This document shows positions 1 through 6,324 of a stretch of DNA of 14,014 nt, piece after piece (the first letter of the stretch is position 1; each line of letters opens with the position of its first letter). Below the pieces are notes generated by a model. It worked only from the letters and a program-made list of their open reading frames with translations. It did not search any database and was not told where the DNA came from. A program made the position numbers and the translations under genes. Source of the DNA: DASVDK01 sp036381125 [NCBI: Thermodesulfobacteriota bacterium] (GTDB taxonomy: Bacteria; DASVDK01); NCBI GenBank assembly GCA_036381125.1, contig DASVDK010000345.1, positions 1 through 14,014 on the forward strand, read 5' to 3'.

Positions 1-26
1 GAACGAGCCGCCGGGCTCGAGACCGC

Positions 27-52
27 GCGCCCGGCGGTCGACGGCCGGGCGC
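27..52. terminator. Perfect 9-bp GC hairpin upstream of the first operon
   Basis: GCGCCCGGC at 27-35 is the exact reverse complement of GCCGGGCGC at 44-52, with an 8-nt loop holding GTCGAC. There is no T-tract beyond a short TTGT on the plus side. It may end a gene lying to the left of the window, or be chance pairing in GC-rich DNA. In the first 88 bases I see no gene I can support: one plus-strand frame runs in from the left edge and stops with TAA at 77-79, 9 nt before the first gene, but its arginine-rich reading looks like a shadow. I also see no convincing promoter here. Confidence 0.25.
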
Positions 53-88
53 TTGTGGGCGGCACGCCGCGTCGGCTAAGCTTCGTCC

Positions 89-1243
89 ATGTCCGACGAT
101 ACGATCCAGCAGATCCGCGAGGCGGTGCGGGCGCTCTGCGAGCGCTTCCCCGGAGAGTACTGGCGCGACCTCGACCGCCGCCGCGCCTACCCCGACGCGT
201 TCGTGAAGGCCCTGACGGAGGCGGGCTTCCTCGGCGCCCTCATCCCCGAGGCGTACGGCGGCAGCGGGCTGCCGATCGCGGCGGCCGCCGCCATCCTCGA
301 GGAGATCCACGCGAGCGGCGGCAACGGCGCCGCGTGCCACGCGCAGATGTACACGATGGGGACGCTCCTGCGACACGGCAGCGAGGCGCAGAAGCGCCGC
401 TGGCTGCCGGCCATCGCCAGGGGGGAGCTCCGGCTCCAGGCGTTCGGCGTGACGGAGCCGACGAGCGGCACGGACACGCTGAGCATCCGGACGACCGCGG
501 TGCGCCAGGGGGATCACTACGTCGTCCGGGGCCAGAAGGTCTTCATCTCCCGGGCCGAGCACTCGGACCTGATGCTCCTCCTCGCGCGGACGACGCCGAA
601 GGAGCAGGCGGCGAAGCGGACGGAGGGGCTGTCGGTCTTCGTCGTCGACATGCGCGAGGCGCGCGGCCGCGGCCTCACGATCCGGCCGATCCGGACGATG
701 CTCAACCACGCCACGACGGAGGTCTTCTTCGACGACCTCCGCGTCCCGGCCGAGAACCTCGTCGGCGAGGAGGGCCAGGGGTTCCGGTACGTCCTCGACG
801 GGATGAACGCCGAGCGCATCCTCATCGCCGCCGAGTGCATCGGCGACGCCCGGTGGTTCATCCGGAAGGCGACCGCCTACGCCCGCGAGCGGGTGGTCTT
901 CGGCCGTCCCATCGGCCAGAACCAGGGCATCCAGTTCCCGCTCGCCCGCGTCTACGCGCAGACCGAGGCGGCGGACCTCATGGTCCGGCGCGCGGCGGCG
1001 CTCTTCGACGCGGGCGAGCCGTGCGGCAAGGAGGCGAACATGGCGAAGCTGCTCGCGTCGGAGGCCTCCTGGGCCGCGGCCGACACCTGCCTGCAGACGC
1101 ACGGCGGCTTCGGCTTCGCCGAGGAGTACGACGTGGAGCGGAAGTTCCGCGAGACGCGGCTCTACCAGGTGGCGCCGATCTCGACCAACCTGATCCTCGC
1201 CTACATCGGCGAGCACGTCCTCGGCCTCCCCAGGTCCTACTGA
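89..1243 (+). CDS. Acyl-CoA dehydrogenase family flavoprotein
   Basis: Predicted cytosolic FAD enzyme of 384 aa (usual family length about 380) that introduces an alpha,beta double bond into an acyl-CoA. An N-terminal helical domain is followed by the FAD/substrate beta-domain signature AFGVTEPTSGTDT (118-130) and GQKVFIS (148-154). The C-terminal helical domain has ERVVFGRPIG (267-276) and QTHGGFGFAEEY (336-347). The position that carries the catalytic Glu in MCAD-type enzymes (the YEG motif) reads YQV here, so it is Gln360. A Glu is present at 242 in NAERILIA, the position used as base in isovaleryl- and long-chain acyl-CoA dehydrogenases. The ATG at 89 has no strong ribosome site but gives the expected N-terminus. 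It is the first gene of an operon, followed after 1 nt by a CoA-transferase, which suggests the latter makes its CoA substrate. The substrate is unknown. Confidence 0.93.
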   Translation: MSDDTIQQIREAVRALCERFPGEYWRDLDRRRAYPDAFVKALTEAGFLGALIPEAYGGSGLPIAAAAAILEEIHASGGNGAACHAQMYTMGTLLRHGSEAQKRRWLPAIARGELRLQAFGVTEPTSGTDTLSIRTTAVRQGDHYVVRGQKVFISRAEHSDLMLLLARTTPKEQAAKRTEGLSVFVVDMREARGRGLTIRPIRTMLNHATTEVFFDDLRVPAENLVGEEGQGFRYVLDGMNAERILIAAECIGDARWFIRKATAYARERVVFGRPIGQNQGIQFPLARVYAQTEAADLMVRRAAALFDAGEPCGKEANMAKLLASEASWAAADTCLQTHGGFGFAEEYDVERKFRETRLYQVAPISTNLILAYIGEHVLGLPRSY

Positions 1244-1244
1244 G

Positions 1245-2402
1245 ATGGGCGCGCTCGACGGGATCCTCGTCGTCGCGCTCGAGCAGGCGGTCGCGGCGCC
1301 GTTCGCCTCCTGCCGGCTGGCCGACGCCGGGGCGCGCGTCATCAAGATCGAGCGGGCCGAAGGCGACTTCGCGCGCGGATACGACCGGGCCGCGGCCGGC
1401 ATGAGCAGCTACTTCGCGTGGCTGAACCGCGGCAAGGAGTCGGTGACGCTCGACATCAAGAACCCGGACGACGCCGACCTCCTCCACCGCCTCGTCGCCG
1501 CCGCCGACGTCTTCATCCAGAACCTCGCGCCGGGGGCGGCCGCCCGGGCCGGCTTCGGATCGGCCGAGCTGCGCGCCCGCCACCCGAGGCTCGTCACCTG
1601 CGACATCAGCGGCTACGGCGAGACGGGGGCCTACCGCGACATGAAGGCCTACGACCTCCTGATCCAGGCGGAGACGGGGCTCGCGTCGGTGACCGGCGCG
1701 CCGGAGGCGCCCGGGCGGGTGGGGGTCTCCGTCTGCGACATCGCCGCCGGCGCGACCGCCTACGCCGCCATCCTCGAGGCGCTCATCCGGCGCGAGCGCA
1801 CCGGCGTCGGAGAGGGCCTGGCCGTGTCCCTCTTCGACGTCATCGCCGACTGGATGACGGTGCCGTTGCTCCACCACGACTACCTCGGCGCCGCGCCCCG
1901 GCGTACGGGGCTCGCCCACCCCTCGATCGCGCCGTACGGCGTCTACCCGACGCGCGGCACGCCGGTGCTCATCGCGATCCAGAACGAGCGGGAGTGGGGG
2001 CGCTTCTGCGCGACCGTCCTCGGCGACCCGTCGCTGGCGTCGAAGCCGGAGTTCGCGGACAACGTCTCGCGCGTCGCCAATCGCGCCGCGCTCGACGAGA
2101 CGATCGGCCGCGTCTTCACGAGCCTCGAGGTCGACGACCTGCGCGCCCGGCTGCGAGCGGCCGACATCGCCTTCGGGTCGGCCAACGGCGTGGCCGAGCT
2201 GTCGCGGCACCCGCACCTGCGCCGCGCGACCGTGGAGAGCCCGGTCGGCCCGATCCGCCTCGTGGCGCCGCCGGTGCGGCGGGGCTCCGAGCCCGACGGA
2301 CCGCGGCTCCGGCCGGTCCCCGCGGTCGGCGCCGACACGGAGCGGGTGCGACGGGAGTTCGCGGCGGCGCCCGGCGAGGGGCGCGCGAGACCTCGTTCGT
2401 GA
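1245..2402 (+). CDS. CaiB/BaiF family (class III) CoA-transferase
   Basis: Cytosolic enzyme of 385 aa, near the family's usual 380-410, that moves CoA between carboxylic acids through an aspartyl-CoA thioester intermediate. The N-terminal part shows the family pattern LADAGARVIKIE (25-36), the NRGKESVTLDIK stretch (61-72) and DVFIQNLAPGAAARAG (88-103). The catalytic Asp is expected at 137 in AYDLLIQAETGL, matching the DLLxQAxxG motif of formyl-CoA transferase. The hinge region GVGEGLAVSLFDV (187-199) is also typical. The ATG lies 1 nt after the TGA of the acyl-CoA dehydrogenase gene with only a weak ribosome site, so translational coupling is likely. The last 25 or so residues are low-complexity and Arg/Ala-rich, common in high-GC genomes. 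Family members act on carnitine, oxalate, mesaconate, succinate/malate or bile acids; I cannot choose among them. Confidence 0.93.
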   Translation: MGALDGILVVALEQAVAAPFASCRLADAGARVIKIERAEGDFARGYDRAAAGMSSYFAWLNRGKESVTLDIKNPDDADLLHRLVAAADVFIQNLAPGAAARAGFGSAELRARHPRLVTCDISGYGETGAYRDMKAYDLLIQAETGLASVTGAPEAPGRVGVSVCDIAAGATAYAAILEALIRRERTGVGEGLAVSLFDVIADWMTVPLLHHDYLGAAPRRTGLAHPSIAPYGVYPTRGTPVLIAIQNEREWGRFCATVLGDPSLASKPEFADNVSRVANRAALDETIGRVFTSLEVDDLRARLRAADIAFGSANGVAELSRHPHLRRATVESPVGPIRLVAPPVRRGSEPDGPRLRPVPAVGADTERVRREFAAAPGEGRARPRS

Positions 2403-2418
2403 CAGGAGAGGAGGAGCG

Positions 2419-3402
2419 ATGCGAGCCGCGTGGTACGAGAGCGTCGGTCCGGCGCGCGACGTGATCCGCGTCGGCGACCTGCCGGTGCCCGACCCGCAGC
2501 CGGGCGAGGTGCTCGTGCGGGTACGGGCCTCGGGGGTGAACCCGCACGACGTGAAGAAGCGGCTCGGCCGGCGAGCCCCCATGGAGTTCCCGCGGATCGT
2601 CCCGCACAACGACGGGGCCGGGGTGATCGAGCGCGTCGGCCCCGGCGTCCCGGCCGCCCGGGTCGGGGAGCGGGTGTGGGTGCACAGCGCGCAGTGGCAC
2701 CGGCCCTTCGGCACGGCCGCCGAGTACGCGGCCGTCCCGGCCGACGCGGCGTGGCCGCTGCCCGAGGGGACCGGCTTCGCCGAGGGGGCGGCGCTCGGCA
2801 TCCCGGCCATGACGGCGCACCGGGCGGTCTTCGCCGACGAGAGCGTGTACGGGCGGCGGGTGCTCGTCCACGGCGGCGCGGGCGCGGTCGGGTACTATGC
2901 CATCCAGTTCGCGAAGACGGCCGGGGCGGAGGTCATCACGACCGTGAGCAGCCCGGAGAAGGCGGCCGTCGCCCGCGAGGCCGGGGCCGATCACGTGATC
3001 GACTACCGGCGCGAGGACGTCGCCCGGCGCGTCCGGGACATCACGCGGGGCGCGGGCGTCGCGCGGATCGTCGAGGTGGACTTCGGCAAGAACCTCGAGG
3101 TGGACCGCGCCGTGCTGGAACCGAACGGGGTGATCGCCGCCTACGCGTCGGAGGGGGACCCGACGCCGGCCCTTCCCTTCTACCCCATGATGTTCGCCGG
3201 CATCACCATCCGCCTCATCCTGGTCTTCGTCATGCCCGCCGAGGCGCTCCGCCGCGCGGCCGCGGACATCTCGGCGATGCTCGCGCGCGGCGCGCTGCGG
3301 CACCGGATCGCCGAGCGGTTCCCGCTCGAGCGGATCGCCGACGCCCACGAGGCGGTGGAGCGCGGCGCCGCGATCGGCAAGGTCGTCGTCGAGGTCCCGT
3401 AG
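2419..3402 (+). CDS. Zinc-free MDR oxidoreductase, NADPH:quinone reductase-like
   Basis: Soluble enzyme of 327 aa from the medium-chain dehydrogenase/reductase superfamily, quinone oxidoreductase (QOR) branch. It uses NAD(P)H to reduce quinones, enones or enoyl thioesters. The GroES-like N-terminal domain has PGEVLVRVRASGVNPHDVK (28-46) and the HNDGAGVI segment (63-70). The Rossmann nucleotide motif is VHGGAGAVG (150-158), followed by the AIQFAKTAGAEVI strand-helix pair. The Cys/His zinc ligands of alcohol dehydrogenases are absent, which places it in the QOR/enoyl reductase group. A very good purine-rich ribosome site (GGAGAGGAGGAG, 2405-2416) sits just before the ATG and 2 nt after the CoA-transferase stop, so it is in the same operon but initiates independently. 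It could handle the product of the two preceding enzymes, for example as an enoyl-CoA reductase, but this is inference. Confidence 0.92.
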   Translation: MRAAWYESVGPARDVIRVGDLPVPDPQPGEVLVRVRASGVNPHDVKKRLGRRAPMEFPRIVPHNDGAGVIERVGPGVPAARVGERVWVHSAQWHRPFGTAAEYAAVPADAAWPLPEGTGFAEGAALGIPAMTAHRAVFADESVYGRRVLVHGGAGAVGYYAIQFAKTAGAEVITTVSSPEKAAVAREAGADHVIDYRREDVARRVRDITRGAGVARIVEVDFGKNLEVDRAVLEPNGVIAAYASEGDPTPALPFYPMMFAGITIRLILVFVMPAEALRRAAADISAMLARGALRHRIAERFPLERIADAHEAVERGAAIGKVVVEVP

Positions 3403-3406
3403 CGCT

Positions 3407-3433
3407 CGGCGCCCCCGGACCTACGGGGCGCCG
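3407..3433. terminator. Bidirectional hairpin between convergent genes
   Basis: CGGCGCCCC (3407-3415) pairs exactly with GGGGCGCCG (3425-3433) across a 9-nt loop. It begins 4 nt after the TAG of the plus-strand oxidoreductase gene and overlaps the last codons of the minus-strand HupE-like gene, whose TAG (3421-3423 as CTA on the plus strand) sits in the loop. There is no T-run, so it is not a textbook intrinsic terminator. Position and symmetry fit a shared end for both transcripts in the 18-nt convergent gap. Confidence 0.45.
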
Positions 3434-4752
3434 CCGGCGCGGACGGCCGCGGTGCGACGCGCGGCGCGGCGACCGGCGAGCCAGCGAACGACCCCGGCGG
3501 CGACGAGGATCGGCGCGAGGACGCGTGCCGCCGCGACGGCGAGGTCGGCGTCCGGCTCGGGCCACGGCACCTCGGTGAGGACCTCCGCGCGCTCCATCAT
3601 CCAGTGCCAGGCGGTGTGCCCGACGAGGACCGAGACGACGATCGGCGCGTAGCGGGCGGCGACCGGGCGGCGGCCGATCCAGACGAGCGCCGGCAGGAGC
3701 ACCACGAGGACCAGGAGCTGGCCGATCTCGACGCCGAGGTTGAACGCGAAGAGCGAGAGCAGGAGGTGGCTCCCCGCGAACTGCAGCTCCTCGCCGAGGA
3801 CGAACGAGAAGCCGAAGCCGTGGACGAGGCCGAAGAGGCCGGTGACGAGCCAGCGCCTCGAGAGGTTCGGGGCGAGGACGTTCTCGATGGCCATGTAGAC
3901 GATCGACGCGGCGATCAGGGTCTCCACGAGCGGCGGGAACCACGCGACCGACGGGACGAGCCCGTACGCCGCGGCGAGGAGCGTGATGGAGTGCGCCACG
4001 GTGAAGGCGGTGACGACCCCCACGAGGTCCCAGCCGAGCCGCCGGAAGGGGAGCACGAGGCAGACGAGGAAGAGCAGGTGATCGATCCCGCCGAGGATGT
4101 GGTGGATGCCCGAGCCGACGAAGAACCAGGCGGCCTGGTACCACCGCGGGTCGAGCGAGAGGGTGCCCGCGCCGCCCTGCACGACGTAGATCCGCTCGCC
4201 GCCGTCCGGGGGGAGGAAGTGCACGTCGACCACCAGGCGGTTGCCGAGCCCCTGGCCGGTGTGCACCGTGAGGGTGAACTCGGCCCGATCGGACTCGATG
4301 GGGTACTCGAGGTGGACGTCGAAGAACCCCTGGTTCCAGAAGACGTCGGTGTCCTCGGGCAGCTTCGGCCCCTCGATCAGCGCGAGCGCGCGGTCGTAGG
4401 ACTCGAAGGCGCGGTCGGAGGACTGGCTGATGCGGCCGGCCACGCGCACGTGGTCGAGCCGCGTGCCGTCGGCGCGGACCTCGAAGTCCCTGGCCGCGGC
4501 CTCGGCCGCCGCGGCCAGTGGGCCGTCGACGTGCGCGAGATCGAGGTAGCCGGGGCCCCGCTTCGGCAGGTTGAGGTTGAGGAGCAGCGTCAGCGGTACG
4601 CGGACCAGGAGGTGGAGGCGGTTTCCCTCGGGCTTCACGAAGGCGTGCATCGAGATGCGATCGGGGATGTCGTGTGCCGCGGCCGGCAGGCTCCCGAGGA
4701 CGAGGCCGGCGAGCGCCAGCGCCGCCAGGCGCGTGGAGTGTCGGAAGCGCAT
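3421..4752 (-). CDS. HupE/UreJ_2-family membrane protein (possible metal permease)
   Basis: Protein of 443 aa. A cleavable signal peptide (1-26, ending SLPAAA before HDIP) leads into an exported domain of about 180 residues rich in beta-type sequence. About six membrane helices follow from residue 205. Family signatures are GIHHILGGIDHLLFL (215-229), FTVAHSITL (250-258), LVETLIAASIVYMAIEN (275-291), FGLVHGFGFS (307-316), FNLGVEIGQL (337-346) and GHTAWHW (378-384). The conserved His/Asp/Glu (H217, H218, D224, H225, H254, E277, H311, H379, H383) lie in or near membrane segments and suggest metal binding. Short HupE/UreJ proteins are linked to nickel uptake; the role of this long form is less certain. 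An open frame continues upstream to 4995, but the ATG at 4752 gives the signal peptide and has GAGGA 7 nt ahead, so I chose it. No hydrogenase or urease gene is nearby. Confidence 0.87.
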   Translation of the reverse strand: MRFRHSTRLAALALAGLVLGSLPAAAHDIPDRISMHAFVKPEGNRLHLLVRVPLTLLLNLNLPKRGPGYLDLAHVDGPLAAAAEAAARDFEVRADGTRLDHVRVAGRISQSSDRAFESYDRALALIEGPKLPEDTDVFWNQGFFDVHLEYPIESDRAEFTLTVHTGQGLGNRLVVDVHFLPPDGGERIYVVQGGAGTLSLDPRWYQAAWFFVGSGIHHILGGIDHLLFLVCLVLPFRRLGWDLVGVVTAFTVAHSITLLAAAYGLVPSVAWFPPLVETLIAASIVYMAIENVLAPNLSRRWLVTGLFGLVHGFGFSFVLGEELQFAGSHLLLSLFAFNLGVEIGQLLVLVVLLPALVWIGRRPVAARYAPIVVSVLVGHTAWHWMMERAEVLTEVPWPEPDADLAVAAARVLAPILVAAGVVRWLAGRRAARRTAAVRAGGAP

Positions 4753-4784
4753 CGGGATTCCTCGAGTGGAGGTGGCGAACACGA

Positions 4785-4816
4785 CGGGGCCCCGCACGAC
4801 GCCGTGCGGAGCCCCG
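4785..4816 (-). terminator. 14-bp GC hairpin between the NHL and HupE-like genes
   Basis: CGGGGCCCCGCACG (4785-4798) pairs with CGTGCGGAGCCCCG (4803-4816) with one mismatch and a 4-nt loop, making it the strongest hairpin I found. In minus-strand transcription it lies 12 nt after the NHL gene stop and about 30 nt before the HupE-like start. No long T-run follows (only TCGTGTTCG), so termination may be partial, or the structure may protect or separate the two messages. The 76-nt gap contains no other clear element except the ribosome site of the next gene. Confidence 0.5.
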
Positions 4817-4821
4817 CCTGC

Positions 4822-4840
4822 CGGGACCCTAACGGTCCTG
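4822..4840 (-). terminator. Small hairpin with the NHL gene stop codon in its loop
   Basis: GGACC (4824-4828) pairs with GGTCC (4834-4838) around a 5-nt loop that contains the TAG stop (CTA, 4829-4831). A G-T wobble and one further C-G pair extend the stem to 7 bp. By itself it is weak. It is listed because two other minus-strand genes here show the same arrangement with longer perfect stems, and because it lies next to the 14-bp hairpin at 4785-4816. Confidence 0.25.
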
Positions 4841-6046
4841 CTTGCCGCGACCCTTCGGCACGAACTTCTGCGCCCGCTTCCCGGTGTCGACCTCGGCGGT
4901 GTAGATGTTGCCCTTCGAGTCGACGGCCAGGTTGTGGACCCAGTGGAACTGCCCGGCGTACCGGCCGTTGCGGCCGAACGTGCCGAGGATCTCACCGCTC
5001 AGCCGTTCGAGGATCCAGACGTAGTTGTTCTCGCCATCCGGGTTGTAGAGGAACCTCTGGCGCCGGTCGGGCGAGAGGTCGACGTCCCACGTGGACCCGT
5101 TGCCGAGCGTGTCGCGCTCGACGAAGAACTCGGTCACGAACTCGCCGTTCTTCTGGAAGACCTGGATCCGGTTGTTGACCCGGTCGCAGACGTAGACGAG
5201 GCCGTCGTCGGCGATGCGCACGCAGTGGACCGGGTTGCGGAACTGCCGGGCGACCGGCGCGTTCGGATCGTAGGGCCCAAGGTCGTCGTCGCTCGGCGTC
5301 TCGCCGTACGCGCCCCAGTGCCGCTTGTAGAGGCCGGTCGAGGCGTCGACGACGATGACGCGCTTGTTCTGGTACCCGTCGGCGATGTAGGCCTCGTTCG
5401 TGACCGGGTCGACTTCGACGTCGGCCGGCCGGCCGAGGAGCGGGGTGCCGTTGGGGCCGCCCTCGGTCGCGTTGCTGCCGCCGGTCATGCCGCGCGCGCC
5501 GATCTGCATCACGAAGTCGCCGCGCCGCGTGAACTTGAGGACCATGTGGTCCCCGTTGTCCTGCGGGCCGCCGTTGCCGGCGATCCAGACGAAGTCGTTG
5601 TGGTCCACGAAGATGCCGTGCTCGCCGGCCGGCCACTGGCACTCCGGCTCGACGCAGCGCGACTCGAGGAAGCCGGGGTCGAACGGACCGCCCCAGCCCT
5701 GGATGAAGTTCCCTCTGGAGTCGAACTCCATCACCGCCGGCGCGTAGCGGCAGCAGTCGGAGCGAGGCGGATCCTGCTCGGCGCCGGCCTCGTCCTCCGT
5801 GAGGGTCCGCTGCCGCTGGATGATCCAGATGTGGTCGCGCGAGTCGACGGCGATGCCGCCGACCTGCCCGATCTGCCAGTCGTTCGGGAACGGCTTCGGC
5901 CAGAAGGGATCGACCTCGAACCGGGGCGCGGAGTTCCCCCTGCCTCTTGCGTCGACCTCCTCGGGCGAGGGGCGCCAGACGCCGATGGCGACGACGAGGA
6001 CCAGGGCCGTCGCACCAAGGTATGCGTACCGGACCCACCTGGGCAT
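4829..6046 (-). CDS. Membrane-anchored NHL-repeat beta-propeller protein
   Basis: Protein of 405 aa with one N-terminal membrane segment (about 8-23), probably an uncleaved anchor with the propeller outside the cytoplasm. From about residue 42 the sequence repeats the NHL pattern (GIAVDSRDHIWII 64-76, HGIFVDHNDFVWIA 143-156, ADVEVDPVTNEAYIAD 208-223, HCVRIADDGLVYVCD 274-288, HNLAVDSKGNIYTAE 371-385), giving about six blades. Three His (143, 274, 371) fall at the equivalent first position of three blades, as do the zinc ligands of peptidyl-alpha-hydroxyglycine alpha-amidating lyase. Six Cys (98, 99, 131, 136, 275, 287) could form disulfides. The function is unknown: a lyase-like enzyme or a binding protein. 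The start at 6046 is preferred over a TTG at 6061 because an AGGAGG site lies 6 nt upstream. It has its own promoter at 6131-6160. Confidence 0.85.
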   Translation of the reverse strand: MPRWVRYAYLGATALVLVVAIGVWRPSPEEVDARGRGNSAPRFEVDPFWPKPFPNDWQIGQVGGIAVDSRDHIWIIQRQRTLTEDEAGAEQDPPRSDCCRYAPAVMEFDSRGNFIQGWGGPFDPGFLESRCVEPECQWPAGEHGIFVDHNDFVWIAGNGGPQDNGDHMVLKFTRRGDFVMQIGARGMTGGSNATEGGPNGTPLLGRPADVEVDPVTNEAYIADGYQNKRVIVVDASTGLYKRHWGAYGETPSDDDLGPYDPNAPVARQFRNPVHCVRIADDGLVYVCDRVNNRIQVFQKNGEFVTEFFVERDTLGNGSTWDVDLSPDRRQRFLYNPDGENNYVWILERLSGEILGTFGRNGRYAGQFHWVHNLAVDSKGNIYTAEVDTGKRAQKFVPKGRGKQDR

Positions 6047-6050
6047 GACT

Positions 6051-6060
6051 CTCCTCCTCA
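6051..6060 (-). promoter_or_regulatory. Ribosome binding site deciding the NHL gene start
   Basis: On the minus strand this reads TGAGGAGGAG, with the AGGAGG core ending 6 nt before the ATG at 6046. It overlaps the alternative in-frame TTG at 6061, so that upstream codon is unlikely to be the start. Confidence 0.7.
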
Positions 6061-6130
6061 AGAGACGTGGATGACCGTGCCGCCCGCCCCCCCTCGCGTC
6101 ACGGCCTTCACGGGCGGCACAGGTAGCGCC

Positions 6131-6160
6131 ACTCTATGGGGTGCATCGGGCAGGTGTCAA
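6131..6160 (-). promoter_or_regulatory. Sigma-70-type promoter for the NHL gene
   Basis: On the minus strand a perfect -35 box TTGACA (6160-6155) is followed by an 18-nt spacer and a -10-like TAGAGT (6136-6131; 4 of 6 consensus bases). Transcription would start near 6124, leaving a leader of about 78 nt before the ATG at 6046. The -35 box overlaps the left arm of the inverted repeat at 6152-6195, so a protein bound there could control it. Confidence 0.55.
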
Positions 6161-6195
6161 GAAAATAACACGCTGTTTGATACTTGTAGACACCT
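6152..6195. repeat. Imperfect inverted repeat, possible operator or element end
   Basis: AGGTGTC (6152-6158) and GACACCT (6189-6195) are exact reverse complements about 30 nt apart. The match resumes as AAG against CTT when a 3-nt offset (TAC) is allowed. The left arm covers the -35 box of the minus-strand promoter. A regulator site is one reading; a relic of a small mobile element is another. Neither is proved. Confidence 0.35.
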
Positions 6196-6246
6196 TACAA
6201 AATCAGACGACTGATGTCGGACCATAATACCAGTGAGACAGCATGG

Positions 6247-6274
6247 TTGTCTGTGCAAACGGCCGTTCTATATG
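6247..6274 (+). promoter_or_regulatory. Candidate sigma-70-type promoter for selB
   Basis: TTGTCT (6247-6252; 4 of 6 to TTGACA) and TATATG (6269-6274; 4 of 6 to TATAAT) are separated by 16 nt inside the AT-rich core. Transcription would start near 6281 and give a leader of about 100 nt before the selB GTG. The match is moderate; it is the best pair I see on this strand. Confidence 0.4.
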
Positions 6275-6294
6275 GAGGGCATGCGGTCTGCCGC

Positions 6295-6324
6295 CTCGAG
6301 GGGAGTGCCGGGGGGTCCCTCGGG
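6295..6324 (+). promoter_or_regulatory. Hairpin in the selB leader
   Basis: CGAGGG (6297-6302) pairs with CCCTCG (6317-6322). A C-G pair and two G-T wobbles extend the stem to 9 positions, with an apical loop of about 12 nt. It lies 59 nt upstream of the start codon, within the predicted leader. In E. coli a SECIS-like leader element binds SelB and autoregulates the sel operon; whether this hairpin has that role cannot be told from sequence alone. Confidence 0.3.

Noticed and set aside
55-1404. Long plus-strand open frame overlapping the acyl-CoA dehydrogenase gene
   Set aside because: Its translation is Arg/Pro/Gly-rich and has no family motif; the other frame gives a full-length acyl-CoA dehydrogenase. 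It is a GC-driven shadow.
978-2810. 610-codon minus-strand open frame opposite the catabolic operon
   Set aside because: Low-complexity composition, no motif, and it lies opposite three genes with clear family signatures.
4753-4995. Extended N-terminus for the HupE-like protein
   Set aside because: The upstream 81 codons overlap the NHL gene end and the 14-bp hairpin and give a Ser/Arg/Thr-rich sequence; the ATG at 4752 has a ribosome site and starts a clear signal peptide.
3604-5178. Plus-strand open frame rich in Glu, Asp, Val and Arg opposite the HupE-like gene
   Set aside because: The composition is that expected from the reverse complement of a membrane-protein gene in high-GC DNA; no recognisable domain.
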